Origin: Ancylomarina sp. DW003
Lineage (GTDB): Bacteria; Bacteroidota; Bacteroidia; Bacteroidales; Marinifilaceae
Direction: 5' to 3'
Length of the DNA: 64,000 nucleotides
NCBI RefSeq assembly: GCF_029029505.1
Contig: NZ_JAKJSD010000006.1
Coordinates: forward strand, 62,001-126,000
This document shows positions 1-9,343 of this stretch, one piece after another. Position numbers and translations under genes: made by a program. Each line of letters begins with the position of its first letter. The stretch's first letter is position 1. The notes beneath the pieces were generated by a model that worked only from the letters and a program-made list of their open reading frames with translations, searched no databases and was not told the DNA's origin.

Positions 1-3
1 TAA

Positions 4-33
4 TTTGAGAAATTCGTGGACAGACTATATTTG
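4..33 (+). promoter_or_regulatory. Bacteroidota-type promoter for the OsmC gene
   Basis: TTTG at 4-7 and TATATTTG at 26-33 match the Bacteroidota -33 (TTTG) and -7 (TAnnTTTG) elements with an 18-bp spacer. Transcription would begin near 40, which leaves a short leader before the ATG at 74. Confidence 0.6.
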
Positions 34-73
34 TGGACAATTATAAGTTTTGACAACTATTAATTTTTATATC

Positions 74-484
74 ATGACAACAGTAAAAACAACTTACTTA
101 GGCGATCTAAGAACAGAAAATATTCACTTACAATCGGGAAATAAGATTTATACCGATGCTCCTATTGATAATCAAGGGAAAGGCGAAGCTTTTTCTCCAA
201 CAGATTTAATGGCAACCTCATTCGGTTCATGTATTATGACCATTATGGGAATTGTTGCTCGCGATAACAATATCGACATTGTAGGAACTGAGCTGAACAT
301 TACTAAAATAATGGCTGCAGGTCCTCGCCGTGTTGATGAAGTGGTAGCTGAGTTTGTCTTTCCAAACAAGAAATATACCGATGATGAGAAAAAAATCATC
401 GAATCAGTAGCAGGAACTAGCCCAGTGCCTTTGAGTGTAAGTCCTAATATGACACAAAGCATTAAAATGATTTGGCCAAAATAG
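74..484 (+). CDS. OsmC family peroxiredoxin-like protein
   Basis: Predicted cytosolic OsmC/Ohr-superfamily protein of 136 residues, the usual length for the family. Members reduce organic or fatty-acid hydroperoxides through a cysteine pair. The diagnostic stretch FSPTDLMATSFGSC carries the first conserved cysteine. I do not see the second cysteine in the usual place (the later helix reads GTSPVPLS), so classical Ohr peroxidase activity is doubtful and this fits the broad YhfA-like OsmC group better. The ATG at 74 is chosen over an in-frame TTG at 50 because the promoter predicts a start point near 40 and family members begin close to this position. It is probably monocistronic; the next gene follows after 134 bp. 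Confidence 0.85.
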   Translation: MTTVKTTYLGDLRTENIHLQSGNKIYTDAPIDNQGKGEAFSPTDLMATSFGSCIMTIMGIVARDNNIDIVGTELNITKIMAAGPRRVDEVVAEFVFPNKKYTDDEKKIIESVAGTSPVPLSVSPNMTQSIKMIWPK

Positions 485-618
485 TTTAATAAGTAAATGA
501 GGGGTGAGAGAATGAGTTTAATTGTTAAATCATTGATTATTCTCTTACATATTAACTCTTTCACTCGCCATGAAAAACGCATTGACACATTTTTCTCATT
601 AACACATTCACTAATAAA

Positions 619-1629
619 ATGATTCTAGTTACCGGAGGTACCGGCTTGGTCGGTTCACATTTACTTTTCGATCTAGCTAAAAAAGGCGAAAACATACGTG
701 CCTTGAAAAGAGAAAACAGCTCTTTACAAGATGTGCGTGATTGTTTTGCCTACTATTCTGATAAAGCAGATGAACTCTTTGATAAAATTGAGTGGGTAAA
801 TGGAGACATACTTGACACTGACTCATTAAATGATGCTCTGAAAGGAATTACAAAAGTTTATCACAGTGCCGCTTTAGTTTCTTTTAAGAAAGCTGATAAG
901 AATTTGATGAAAAACATCAATGTGGAGGGAACCCGAAATATTGTTGACGCCTGTCTGGATCATAAAATTGAAAAACTATGTTTTGTTAGTTCTGTTGCCG
1001 CTCTGGGCACTCCCGAAGAAAAAGAAGATATTGTCTCAGAGACAACACCGTGGAGTCCTGAAGATAAACGCTCGGGATATTCAATAAGTAAATTCAATTC
1101 AGAACTTGAGGTTTGGCGAGGTATTGAAGAAGGTCTTGACGCCGTAATTGTCAACCCTTCCATTATTCTAGGGCCTGGTCAGTGGCATAAAGGTTCATCT
1201 CTACTATTCACAACTGTAGCCAAGGGCATGAAATATTTTACCCGAGGTATCACTGGTTATGTCGATGTAAGAGATGTCAGCAAGGCCATGGTTCAACTCA
1301 TGGATTCAGATATAAAGAATGAGCGTTTTCTTCTGAATGCTGATAATTGTAGTTATGAGTTTATCTTCAAAAGCATTGCGAAGGCTCTTAACTTACCTGA
1401 ACCCAAAAAATATGCTTCCCCATTATTAACTGGAATTGGATGGCGCTTGGCTTACTTGAAAAAGATCTTCCTATTTCAAGAATCTAGTTTCACACGTGCG
1501 ACAGCTAGATCATCGCATCATTGCACTTATTATTCTAATCAGAAAATTAAGGATACTATAAACTTTGAATTTATTACTGTTGAAGATAGTATTAAGGATG
1601 CGGCAAAGCAATATCCTTTGAAAGGTTGA
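619..1629 (+). CDS. NAD(P)-dependent epimerase/dehydratase (extended SDR)
   Basis: Extended short-chain dehydrogenase of 336 residues. The N-terminus has the Rossmann dinucleotide-binding motif TGGTGLVGSH. The catalytic Tyr-x3-Lys is seen as YSISK at about residues 154-158, with an upstream SSVAALG strand that supplies the serine. It resembles the dihydroflavonol-4-reductase-like and sugar-epimerase-like proteins common in Bacteroidota, and the substrate cannot be read from sequence. The ATG start places the Rossmann strand at residue 2, as is normal. It converges on the DM13 gene, with a shared terminator in between. Confidence 0.85.
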   Translation: MILVTGGTGLVGSHLLFDLAKKGENIRALKRENSSLQDVRDCFAYYSDKADELFDKIEWVNGDILDTDSLNDALKGITKVYHSAALVSFKKADKNLMKNINVEGTRNIVDACLDHKIEKLCFVSSVAALGTPEEKEDIVSETTPWSPEDKRSGYSISKFNSELEVWRGIEEGLDAVIVNPSIILGPGQWHKGSSLLFTTVAKGMKYFTRGITGYVDVRDVSKAMVQLMDSDIKNERFLLNADNCSYEFIFKSIAKALNLPEPKKYASPLLTGIGWRLAYLKKIFLFQESSFTRATARSSHHCTYYSNQKIKDTINFEFITVEDSIKDAAKQYPLKG

Positions 1630-1635
1630 AGCATC

Positions 1636-1665
1636 ATAAAAAAGCCAAATCAACAGATTTGGCTT
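1636..1665. terminator. Bidirectional intrinsic terminator
   Basis: Left arm AGCCAAATC at 1643-1651, loop AACA, right arm GATTTGGCT at 1656-1664. On the minus strand a T-run follows (A-run at 1638-1643 on plus). It lies between the convergent epimerase and DM13 genes. The U-tract is good only for the minus-strand direction. Confidence 0.75.
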
Positions 1666-1692
1666 CATATACTTATACGATACAAAAATATG

Positions 1693-2063
1693 CTATTCCA
1701 ATACGGCATGGCCAAAGCTGACTGAAAAGTCAACGCACCAAATAAGAACATACTTATATTTGGTCAAATCTGTACCCAAAGGAATATCGTATTGATAATC
1801 TCCCTCTATCCCTTTCAAAACACCCAAACTTATATATTCAGTTGCTTCTTTATCAGTTGATAAATAGACCTCTAAAAGAGGATCATTATCATTCAAGCTA
1901 GTAGTTCCGGTGGTTTCATGAGCATCTGAAACAAAGTTACCTTTTGTTTCTTCTTTGCTCATTTTCATCTCCATATCAGGAGCTTCTTCAATTTCTGTCA
2001 TTTTATCATCACTTGAGCAGACACTGCAAGGATAAGAATCAAAATTATGTACCAGTTTTTCAT
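1693..2063 (-). pseudogene. DM13-domain lipoprotein with apparent -1 nt frameshift in the signal peptide
   Basis: The intact reading frame from 2001 to 1693 ends in VLIWCVDFSVSFGHAVLE, the signature of the DM13 domain (a putative redox or electron-transfer domain found in secreted proteins), preceded by typical strands LEVYLST and YISLGVLKG. Upstream, a different frame starts at ATG 2063-2061 and encodes MKNWYIILILILAVS, a good lipoprotein signal. The other frame continues as CSSDDKMTEIEEAP. Joining the two near 2019-2021 restores a lipobox followed by Cys, which requires one missing base. The gene is therefore either frameshifted or carries a sequencing error; the ATG at 2001 alone would give a 102-residue protein without export signal. 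No promoter was identified. Confidence 0.6.
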
Positions 2064-2436
2064 ATTTATAGAATTTAATACTTAAACATCTTAATTTACA
2101 TAGATTAACTTAAATCAATAAGTCTGATTCTAATCTTAACATTTCATTAATAAGACCTGTTAAAGATTAAGTGTTAAATCAAGTTCAGATTGAAATCAAT
2201 AACCACAAGTTGTCTAAGTATATTTATTCTAAATATAAACAGCATATTCCGATGAAATTATCTTTTTATCCTTTATTGTTTGCAAACGATTGAATTTCAA
2301 TCCCAAAGGAAACAAATCGAATTTTAATATTCTTTAACACTTTAAACATACCTAACATAACATTACGCATAGAAGCCTAGTTTTTATATATTTAGTAACC
2401 AAATTGAAAATAACGATTAAGCATAAATATAAGAGC
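2064..2436. other. Intergenic region upstream of the nap operon
   Basis: About 370 bp of AT-rich sequence between the divergent DM13 and nap genes. No credible ORF was seen. It contains a 15-bp dyad (separate entry) and the palindrome GTTTGCAAAC at 2278-2287. No exact TAnnTTTG box was found on the plus strand; TATATTTA near 2387 is the closest. Confidence 0.5.
2288..2302. promoter_or_regulatory. Candidate operator dyad upstream of the nap operon
   Basis: GATTGAATTTCAATC is a perfect inverted repeat: 7-bp arms around one central base. It lies 135-149 bp before the first nap-operon ATG. No regulator is identified; a role in anaerobic or nitrate control is inference from position only. Confidence 0.3.
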
Positions 2437-3330
2437 ATGGCTAATAAAAACGACAAGTCCAGAAGAAAATTCCTGCAAAAATTGGGTGTTGCAGGAGCCA
2501 GTGCCGTTGCCGGATCTGCCTTACTACTTCAAGGCTGTTCCGACTCTAACAAATCAAGCGGTAACAAAGTAAAGGTGTTAACAGCCGACAACAAGTTAGT
2601 TGAAGTTGATGTAGCCCACCTAAAACCAGGAGATAAAATCCAAGATTTAAGCTACCTGCAAGAACGAGGAAGAGAAGGAATTCCAGGCAAAAAGTTTGTT
2701 ATGGTGGTTGATCTGGCAAAATGTAAAAATGCACGCAAGTGTATGAAAGCCTGCCAGAGTGCACACCAACTAAAACCGGAGATGCATCATTTGAATGTAT
2801 TAGAGATGGAAGATCCGGTTCGCGACACTTCTTATTGGATGCCAAAAACGTGTCAACATTGCGACAACCCACCATGTGTTTCGGTATGTCCCGTTGATGC
2901 TACCTTTAAAAGACAAGACGGAATTGTACTAATCGACAATGAGCGTTGTATCGGTTGTCGTTTCTGTGTGGCTGCCTGTCCTTATTCAGCTCGTACTTTT
3001 AATTGGACCGAGCCTAAAAATTCTGAAGAGTTTGCAGAGGTTACCTATGATATGGAACTTAACGTACCACAGAAAAAAGGAACCGTTACCAAATGTGCCT
3101 TTTCTGCAGACCGAGTACGTGAAGGAAAGTTACCTTACTGTGTATCGGCTTGTCCAAACGGCGTGTATTATTTTGGTGATCAAAACGAAGATTTAGTAAC
3201 CAATGGTACTACAAAGAAAACAGTTCGTTTGAGCGCATTACTCGATAATAATGCAGCCTATACCTTAATGCCTGAATTGGGTACAAAACCAAGTGTTTAT
3301 TACTTGCCTCCACGCGAAAGCAAAGGATAA
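2437..3330 (+). CDS. NrfC/DmsB-like 4x[4Fe-4S] ferredoxin subunit, Tat lipoprotein
   Basis: Predicted periplasmic electron-transfer protein of 297 residues with four cysteine groups typical of the NrfC/PsrB/DmsB family: CKNARKCMKACQ, CQHCDNPPCVSVCP, CIGCRFCVAACP, and a final split group (CAF...YCVSACP). The N-terminus has a twin-arginine motif (SRRKFLQ) and then LLLQGC, which looks like a lipobox with Cys at residue 34, so it is probably a Tat-exported lipoprotein. The ATG at 2437 is preferred over a TTG at 2404 because it places the RR motif at residues 9-10. The next gene encodes the NrfD-type membrane partner. Together they could pass electrons from quinol to the cytochromes of the nitrate reductase (inference). 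Confidence 0.85.
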   Translation: MANKNDKSRRKFLQKLGVAGASAVAGSALLLQGCSDSNKSSGNKVKVLTADNKLVEVDVAHLKPGDKIQDLSYLQERGREGIPGKKFVMVVDLAKCKNARKCMKACQSAHQLKPEMHHLNVLEMEDPVRDTSYWMPKTCQHCDNPPCVSVCPVDATFKRQDGIVLIDNERCIGCRFCVAACPYSARTFNWTEPKNSEEFAEVTYDMELNVPQKKGTVTKCAFSADRVREGKLPYCVSACPNGVYYFGDQNEDLVTNGTTKKTVRLSALLDNNAAYTLMPELGTKPSVYYLPPRESKG

Positions 3331-3406
3331 AACCAATAATACCCCAATAGCTGTTGGGACGTAATTACGAATACCCATTGACCACTTATCTAATGACATT
3401 ATAACT

Positions 3407-4729
3407 ATGAATGAAACGATAACAAAAGAACTGAGCGAATCGCAAATCGATCAGGATCTTTTAAAAAACGTGAACTGGGGAGGTAAATTCAAGCTATGGT
3501 TAGCCTTTCTTGCAGTATCACTCATAATTTGTTTGTACTACTACTATCAACAATTACAAAACGGACTTGGTGTAACAGGCCTTCACGACTATGTTTCCTG
3601 GGGAATCTATATTTCCAACTTTGTCTTTTTTGTTGCGACCTCTTTAATAGGTATGCTAATTTCATCGGTTTTAGGACTGATGAATGTGAGTTGGGTCAAA
3701 CCTCTTGCACGAATTGCAGAATTGGTTGCTGTAGCTTTTGCTATGGTAGCAGGCCTAATTATCATTACCGATATGGGACGTCCCGATCGTCTTCTAAATG
3801 TATTTATGCACGGAAGAGTGCAATCACCAATTGTTTGGGATATAGCCGTAGTGGTTACCTATGTTGCCATTAGTGTGTTGTTGCTTTACATTCCGATGTT
3901 ACCCGATATTGCACTTTGTCGCGATAAGCTTAAAAATGTACCCAAATGGCAGCAGAAAATGTACAAATTCCTAGCCCTTGGCTGGAGTGGAAAAGCAAAG
4001 CAATTTAAGATCATGCACAACTACACGCGTATCTTATTAATCCTGATTATTCCAATTGCCTTATCTATTCACACCGTTACTTCCTGGCTGTTTGCCATGA
4101 CCCTTCGTTCAGGTTGGGATTCGCCAATATTCGGTCCTTACTTTGTATCAGGAGCCTTTGTTGCCGGTTGTGCTGCGGTTATCATCGCTATGTATTTCTT
4201 TCAGAAAAATTACAAATTGAAAGATTACATTACTGTTGATCATTTCGATCGTATGGGTAGATTACTGGTACTGGTTGCCTTGGTTTATGTGTATTTCAAT
4301 ATCAATGAAATTATCGTTCCGGGTTATAAAGCCAATACTGCCGACGCCAAGCACGTACACGAAATGTTGTATGGACACGAATCGGTTATGTTCTGGCTGG
4401 TACAATTGGGTGGATTGGTCATTCCTTTCCTTCTGATTTTATTCAGACCTATGCGTAGACCCTTGCCTTTAACTTTAATTTCGATTATCGTATTGGCAGG
4501 AGCCTGGTTCAAGAGAGTTTTAATTGTAGTTCCTACACAATTAACACCATACTATCCTATTCAGAATGTTCCTGAAAACTGGACACATTATTCACCAACA
4601 TTGCCTGAGATTGCGATAACGGTGGCTTCCTTTATTTTGGTATTGCTGATTATGACCGTATTGGCCAAATTGTTCCCAATTATACCAATTTGGGAAGTAA
4701 AAGAAGAAATTAACCACAATAAGAAATAG
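3407..4729 (+). CDS. nrfD: NrfD/PsrC family integral membrane quinol oxidoreductase subunit
   Basis: 440-residue polytopic membrane protein with 8-10 hydrophobic segments. It matches the NrfD/PsrC family, membrane subunits that exchange electrons with the quinone pool and dock a four-cluster ferredoxin. Seen: an N-terminal cytoplasmic tail of about 30 residues, the segment DYVSWGIYISNFVFF and a conserved DMGRPDRL after the third helix, both usual for this family. It follows the NrfC-like gene by 76 bp and ends 4 bp before the cytochrome gene. In this operon it is the best candidate for the quinol dehydrogenase that replaces NapC (inference). The symbol denotes family membership, not proven nitrite reduction. 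Confidence 0.8.
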   Translation: MNETITKELSESQIDQDLLKNVNWGGKFKLWLAFLAVSLIICLYYYYQQLQNGLGVTGLHDYVSWGIYISNFVFFVATSLIGMLISSVLGLMNVSWVKPLARIAELVAVAFAMVAGLIIITDMGRPDRLLNVFMHGRVQSPIVWDIAVVVTYVAISVLLLYIPMLPDIALCRDKLKNVPKWQQKMYKFLALGWSGKAKQFKIMHNYTRILLILIIPIALSIHTVTSWLFAMTLRSGWDSPIFGPYFVSGAFVAGCAAVIIAMYFFQKNYKLKDYITVDHFDRMGRLLVLVALVYVYFNINEIIVPGYKANTADAKHVHEMLYGHESVMFWLVQLGGLVIPFLLILFRPMRRPLPLTLISIIVLAGAWFKRVLIVVPTQLTPYYPIQNVPENWTHYSPTLPEIAITVASFILVLLIMTVLAKLFPIIPIWEVKEEINHNKK

Positions 4730-4733
4730 CACG

Positions 4734-5624
4734 ATGAAGAACATTAAACAATATAGATTGATCATTCTGTTCTGCCTTTGCTTTTTGGCTGTGGCAAATG
4801 TGAATGCTCAAAGCGATTGGCCAGTTCCTGCCAAAGAAAATGAGAACATGAGTCCTTTCCTCTTCGATGATGATATGGTTTTAGAGGGAAGAATCTCTTA
4901 CGAAAACTCTTGTACATCTTGTCACGGTACACCAGGTCAGGATGATTTTACACCTATGGCGCCACCTCCGGGCGATCCTGCGTCAGATCAGTTTCAGTTA
5001 CAAACTGATGGTGCACTTTTCCATAAAATTAAAATGGGGCGTGGTAGCATGCCTAAGTTCGAAGATGCTTTTGCAGATGATGAACTATGGAATATTGTAG
5101 CCTACATCCGTAGCTTTAATAAAGATTACAAGCAGCCCTTACCTAATATGGAAGGTGTTGAAATTCCTGAGTACAGCATGAAACTGAGCTTCGATGATAA
5201 TATAGACAAATTGGTTGTTAAGGTTTTTGCCAAAAATCAGCCACAGCCTGAAGTAAGCATTGCAGCTTATGTTATGGGAACTTTCGGGAAATACCTTTTG
5301 GGTAAATCTCAGACCAACGAGTTAGGTATTGCCTATATCGATGTTGATCCGACCATGCCTGGCGACGAAGAGGGAAAGCTGAGTGTGATGGTGAAAGCTT
5401 CCAAAGGTTTTGGTAGAGCTAAAATGAATGAGGAAATGGTAATGGTAGAGCCTACTATTAGAAAATCAGCCATTGAAGGGCGTCACATTTGGAGTACTGA
5501 TAAAATGGCTCCGGTATGGTTAAAGGTAAGTTTCTTCATTACCGTATTTGGTGTGTGGTTCGTACTTCTCTTTATTGTAATTGGCTTACGAAATATCAAT
5601 AAAGCCAATAAAGAGGAAGCATAG
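4734..5624 (+). CDS. Membrane-anchored monoheme cytochrome c
   Basis: 296-residue secreted protein. A signal peptide ends near residue 26 (NVNAQ). One CxxCH heme site is visible (Cys60, Cys63, His64), and Met106 in GRGSMPKFE is the likely axial ligand, so the first 130 residues form a class I cytochrome c domain. A middle part of about 130 residues, rich in beta strands, is not recognised. The C-terminus has one membrane helix at about residues 262-286. It starts 4 bp after the NrfD-like gene. It could carry electrons from the NrfC/NrfD pair to NapB, a role inferred only from operon position. Confidence 0.75.
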   Translation: MKNIKQYRLIILFCLCFLAVANVNAQSDWPVPAKENENMSPFLFDDDMVLEGRISYENSCTSCHGTPGQDDFTPMAPPPGDPASDQFQLQTDGALFHKIKMGRGSMPKFEDAFADDELWNIVAYIRSFNKDYKQPLPNMEGVEIPEYSMKLSFDDNIDKLVVKVFAKNQPQPEVSIAAYVMGTFGKYLLGKSQTNELGIAYIDVDPTMPGDEEGKLSVMVKASKGFGRAKMNEEMVMVEPTIRKSAIEGRHIWSTDKMAPVWLKVSFFITVFGVWFVLLFIVIGLRNINKANKEEA

Positions 5625-5671
5625 AGAACTCCTTTTAACCCTTATTCTTTGAACTTAATATCTTAAAATAT

Positions 5672-8461
5672 ATGAAACTTGCAAGGCGTGATTTTTTAAA
5701 GAGTTCGGCAGCTATAGCAGCAGCAACTGCAGTTGGCGTTGCCATTCCTGAAACTCTTAAAGCAGAAGCTCGCGAAGCCGAAAAAGGCTGGTCGTGGGAC
5801 AAGGCTGTTTGTCGATTTTGTGGTACCGGCTGTGGTATCATGATAGCCACCAAAGATGATAAAATACTTGCTGTAAAAGGAGATCCATTGGCACCTGTAA
5901 ACCGTGGATTGAATTGTATCAAAGGCTATTTTAATGCCAAAATAATGTACGGTGCCGACCGTCTGAAAAAACCATTGCTTCGTATGAACGAAAATGGTGA
6001 ATTCGATAAAAACGGAAAATTTAAAACCATCAGCTGGGAACGTGCTTTCGACGAAATGGAGAAGCACATGAAATCAGCCATGAAAGAATTGGGCCCAACT
6101 GGTATTGGGATCTTCAGTTCGGGGCAGTATACCATTATGGAAGGCTATGCTGCATCAAAATTAATGAAAGCAGGTTTCCGTTCGCATAATATCGACCCCA
6201 ATGCCCGCCACTGTATGGCATCAGCTGTTGTTGCCTTTATTCAGGCTTTTGGTATCGATGAGCCAGCAGGTAATTACGACGATATGGAAATCACGGATAC
6301 CGTAGTTACTTGGGGAGCCAATATGGCTGAGATGCACCCTATTCTTTGGTCGAGAATTACTGAGAATAAATTGAGTCATCCGAAAAGAACCAAGATTGTT
6401 AATTTATCCACTTATACCAATCGTACTTCCGATTTAGCAGATATTGAAATTATCTTCAAGCCGAATACGGATCTTGCGATTTGGAATTACATTGCTCACG
6501 AAATTGTATACAATCAACCACAGGCGATCGATTGGGATTTCGTGAAGAAATATACCGTGTTTGCAACAGGCTTTACTGATATAGGTTACGGTATGCGTAC
6601 GCCTGATCATCCAAAATTTTCAGATAAAGAAAGAGAAACAGTAAGACACGAGGTAGCTAAAAAGTTATCTGCCGATGAAGGAAAATCTCTTGCTTACCTT
6701 GGCTATAAGGAAGGTGATACTATGGAAATGAATCATCGCAATAAAGCCATGAACCATTGGATCATTCAGTACGAAGAATTCAAGAAAGCACTAAAGCCAT
6801 ATACCCTTGATTACGTTGCAAATGTTTCAAAAGGAGATTCTGAAGAGTCAATTGAAGATTTCAAGAAGAAGCTAAAAGCATTGGCTGATCTTTATATAGA
6901 GAAAGGACGAAAAGTATGTTCATATTGGACCATGGGGTTCAACCAACATACCAGAGGGTCATGGGTAAATGAGCAAGCTTATATGGTGCATTTATTGCTT
7001 GGAAAACAATCGAAGCCAGGTGATGGAGCTTTCAGTTTAACCGGACAACCATCGGCTTGTGGTACAGCTCGTGAGGTAGGAACTTTCTCTCACCGTTTGC
7101 CATCCGATATGTTAGTTAAAGTTCCAAAGCATCGTGAAATTTCTGAGAAGCTTTGGAAAATTCCTAAAGGAACTATTAATCCTAAGCCGGGTAGCCACTT
7201 GATGAAAATCCACCGCGATATTGAGGATGGTAAGATTAAATTTGCATGGATTAATGTATGTAACCCCTATCAGAATACGGCCAATGCGAATCACTGGATT
7301 AAAGCAGCTCGTCAGATGGATAACTTTATTGTTTGTTCTGACGGATATCCTGGTATTTCGGCTAAAGTTTCCGATTTGATATTGCCTTCGGCAATGATCT
7401 ACGAAAAGTGGGGAGCATATGGAAATGCAGAACGCAGAACCCAACATTGGAAACAGCAAGTAACACCAGTTGGTGATGCAATGCCTGATGTTTGGCAGTT
7501 TGTTGAATTAGCTAAACGATTCAAATTAAGCGAAGTTTGGGGAGCGCAGAAAGTTCCTGGATTAAAAGATGGGCTTCCTGATGTTTTGGAAGGAGCTAAA
7601 GCTATGGGGTACTCTCCTGATGATACGCTTTACGATGTATTGTTTGCAAACGAGGATGCCAAGAAATATGCTTGGCCAGACCCAATTGCAGAAGGAAAAA
7701 TGAATACCGAATCTGGTGGAGATAAACGTAAAGTAGTTGGTTCGGATGGTAAGCCATTCGAAGGTTACGGCTTCTTTATGCACAAATACATTTGGGAAGA
7801 GTATCGTAAGTTTGGTATCGGAAATGGTCACGATTTGGCTGATTTTGATACCTATCACAAATGCCGTGGTTTAAAATGGCCGGTTGTAGATGGTAAAGAA
7901 ACTCTATGGCGTTTCAATTCAGAATACGATGTATATGCGAAAAAAGCTAATGTTGGACCATTTGCATTCTACGGAAAAGCATTGAAGAAAATGCCACAGG
8001 GATCTATCTCAAAGCCTGACATGTCGAAGCCTAAGGTTGATCTGAAAAATAAAGCAAAGATCTTCTTCCGTCCGTATATGGAAGCACCAGAGATTCCAAA
8101 TAAAGAATATCCTTATTGGATGTGTACCGGTCGTGTCTTAGAGCACTGGCACTCGGGAACCATGACAATGAGAGTACCTGAATTGTATCGTGCCGTACCT
8201 GAGGCTTTGTGCTACATTCATCCGAAAGATGCATCAGAGCAAGGTTTGGTCGAAGGCGATTTGGTTTGGGTAGAATCAAGACGTGGACGCGTAAAAGCGC
8301 ATATCGAGACCAGAGGTAGAAACCGTGTCCCAAGAGGATTGATTTATGTGCCTTGGTTCGACGAAAAAGTATTCATCAACAAACTATGTTTGGATGCGAC
8401 TTGTCCGATGTCTAAGGAGACGGACTTTAAAAAGTGTGCAGTTAAGATAACGAAGGCCTAA
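5672..8461 (+). CDS. napA: Periplasmic nitrate reductase catalytic subunit NapA
   Basis: 929-residue molybdoenzyme that reduces nitrate to nitrite in the periplasm with a bis-MGD molybdenum centre and one [4Fe-4S] cluster. The N-terminus carries a Tat signal ([13 protein letters not shown]). The cluster ligands follow as CRFCGTGCG and, about 27 residues later, NCIKGY, whose Lys is the usual electron relay. The molybdenum ligand is the Cys in [13 protein letters not shown]. Other NapA-specific stretches are [15 protein letters not shown] and [14 protein letters not shown] near the C-terminus. The length is close to that of the epsilonproteobacterial NapA type (about 924 residues) and longer than E. 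coli NapA. It is followed by napG, napH, napB and napD. Confidence 0.95.
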   Translation: MKLARRDFLKSSAAIAAATAVGVAIPETLKAEAREAEKGWSWDKAVCRFCGTGCGIMIATKDDKILAVKGDPLAPVNRGLNCIKGYFNAKIMYGADRLKKPLLRMNENGEFDKNGKFKTISWERAFDEMEKHMKSAMKELGPTGIGIFSSGQYTIMEGYAASKLMKAGFRSHNIDPNARHCMASAVVAFIQAFGIDEPAGNYDDMEITDTVVTWGANMAEMHPILWSRITENKLSHPKRTKIVNLSTYTNRTSDLADIEIIFKPNTDLAIWNYIAHEIVYNQPQAIDWDFVKKYTVFATGFTDIGYGMRTPDHPKFSDKERETVRHEVAKKLSADEGKSLAYLGYKEGDTMEMNHRNKAMNHWIIQYEEFKKALKPYTLDYVANVSKGDSEESIEDFKKKLKALADLYIEKGRKVCSYWTMGFNQHTRGSWVNEQAYMVHLLLGKQSKPGDGAFSLTGQPSACGTAREVGTFSHRLPSDMLVKVPKHREISEKLWKIPKGTINPKPGSHLMKIHRDIEDGKIKFAWINVCNPYQNTANANHWIKAARQMDNFIVCSDGYPGISAKVSDLILPSAMIYEKWGAYGNAERRTQHWKQQVTPVGDAMPDVWQFVELAKRFKLSEVWGAQKVPGLKDGLPDVLEGAKAMGYSPDDTLYDVLFANEDAKKYAWPDPIAEGKMNTESGGDKRKVVGSDGKPFEGYGFFMHKYIWEEYRKFGIGNGHDLADFDTYHKCRGLKWPVVDGKETLWRFNSEYDVYAKKANVGPFAFYGKALKKMPQGSISKPDMSKPKVDLKNKAKIFFRPYMEAPEIPNKEYPYWMCTGRVLEHWHSGTMTMRVPELYRAVPEALCYIHPKDASEQGLVEGDLVWVESRRGRVKAHIETRGRNRVPRGLIYVPWFDEKVFINKLCLDATCPMSKETDFKKCAVKITKA

Positions 8462-8463
8462 AC

Positions 8464-8545
8464 GAATTATGAATGTAGAGTTATGAATTATTACAGATAT
8501 TCTAATCCTTTAATTCATAGCTCATAATTCTTAATTTATAATTCA
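8464..8545. repeat. AT-rich imperfect hairpin between napA and napG
   Basis: The 85-bp spacer contains repeated ATTATGAAT/GTTATGAATTA words on the left and TTAATTCATAGCTCATAATT plus TTATAATTCAT on the right. These can fold into a long imperfect hairpin. Similar simple words recur between genes in many Bacteroidota. A role in RNA processing or stability within the operon is possible. Confidence 0.45.
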
Positions 8546-8546
8546 T

Positions 8547-9332
8547 ATGAAATCTATGGCAACAAGAAGAAAAGTAATTCAAAGAATGATGGAGGGAGCT
8601 GTGTTTATGGGCACTGGTGGTTTGATATGGGGAAAAGCCATACAAACAACTACCAAGGCTGATTACGTGCTTCGACCACCAGGAGCTTTGAAAGAGAAAA
8701 ATTTTCTGAAAGCTTGCATCAAATGTGGTCAGTGTGTTGAAGCTTGTCCTTACGATACACTTAAATTAGCTGAGCCTGGCGATGGCATTGCCAACGGGAC
8801 GCCATATTTCGAGCCTAGAAGTATTCCTTGTTATCTGTGTACCGATATGCCTTGCACCGATTCTTGTCCTTCGGGAGCTTTGGATCTAAAACTTCTTACT
8901 AAGGAAGAAAAACCAGCTGATATTAACAATGCAAAGATGGGATTGGCAGTGATTCATAAAGAATCATGTCTTGCCTATTGGGGAATTCGTTGCGAGGCTT
9001 GTTATCGTGCCTGTCCTTTAATTGACAAAGCCATAACGCTGGATTACGAAGTGAATAAAAGAACGGGAATGCATGCTAAATTGCTACCTATAGTTCACTC
9101 TGATGTTTGTACAGGCTGTGGCGTTTGCGAGCAATCATGCATTGCTGAAAAAGCAGCCATTTTTGTGTTACCACTAGATAAGTCAACTGGCGAAGTAGGA
9201 GACCATTACATCAAAGGCTGGGAAAAAAAAGATGAAAATCGCATAAATGATGATGTCAAAAAAGTAGATGATGAAAAAGATGTTGAATCTGCCATCGACT
9301 ACTTAAATGATAATGATCTAATTGATGACTAA
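8547..9332 (+). CDS. napG: Ferredoxin-type protein NapG
   Basis: 261-residue Fe-S protein with four [4Fe-4S] cysteine groups: CIKCGQCVEACP, CYLCTDMPCTDSCP, CLAYWGIRCEACYRACP and CTGCGVCEQSC. The N-terminus has a weak Tat-like region (TRRKVIQRMMEG, then a hydrophobic stretch). In known systems NapG sits on the periplasmic side and, with membrane NapH, forms a quinol dehydrogenase branch that feeds NapB/NapA. napH follows by 11 bp. The C-terminal 50 residues are acidic and lysine-rich, without a recognised domain. A second ATG three codons downstream is also possible as start. Confidence 0.9.
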   Translation: MKSMATRRKVIQRMMEGAVFMGTGGLIWGKAIQTTTKADYVLRPPGALKEKNFLKACIKCGQCVEACPYDTLKLAEPGDGIANGTPYFEPRSIPCYLCTDMPCTDSCPSGALDLKLLTKEEKPADINNAKMGLAVIHKESCLAYWGIRCEACYRACPLIDKAITLDYEVNKRTGMHAKLLPIVHSDVCTGCGVCEQSCIAEKAAIFVLPLDKSTGEVGDHYIKGWEKKDENRINDDVKKVDDEKDVESAIDYLNDNDLIDD

Positions 9333-9343
9333 CTAATACTTGA

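Noticed and set aside
50-73. TTG start eight codons upstream for the OsmC gene
   Set aside because: The promoter predicts transcription start near 40, leaving no leader, and the ATG at 74 fits the family better.
172-588. 138-codon minus-strand ORF across the OsmC gene
   Set aside because: Antisense shadow of a clearly coding frame; no domain.
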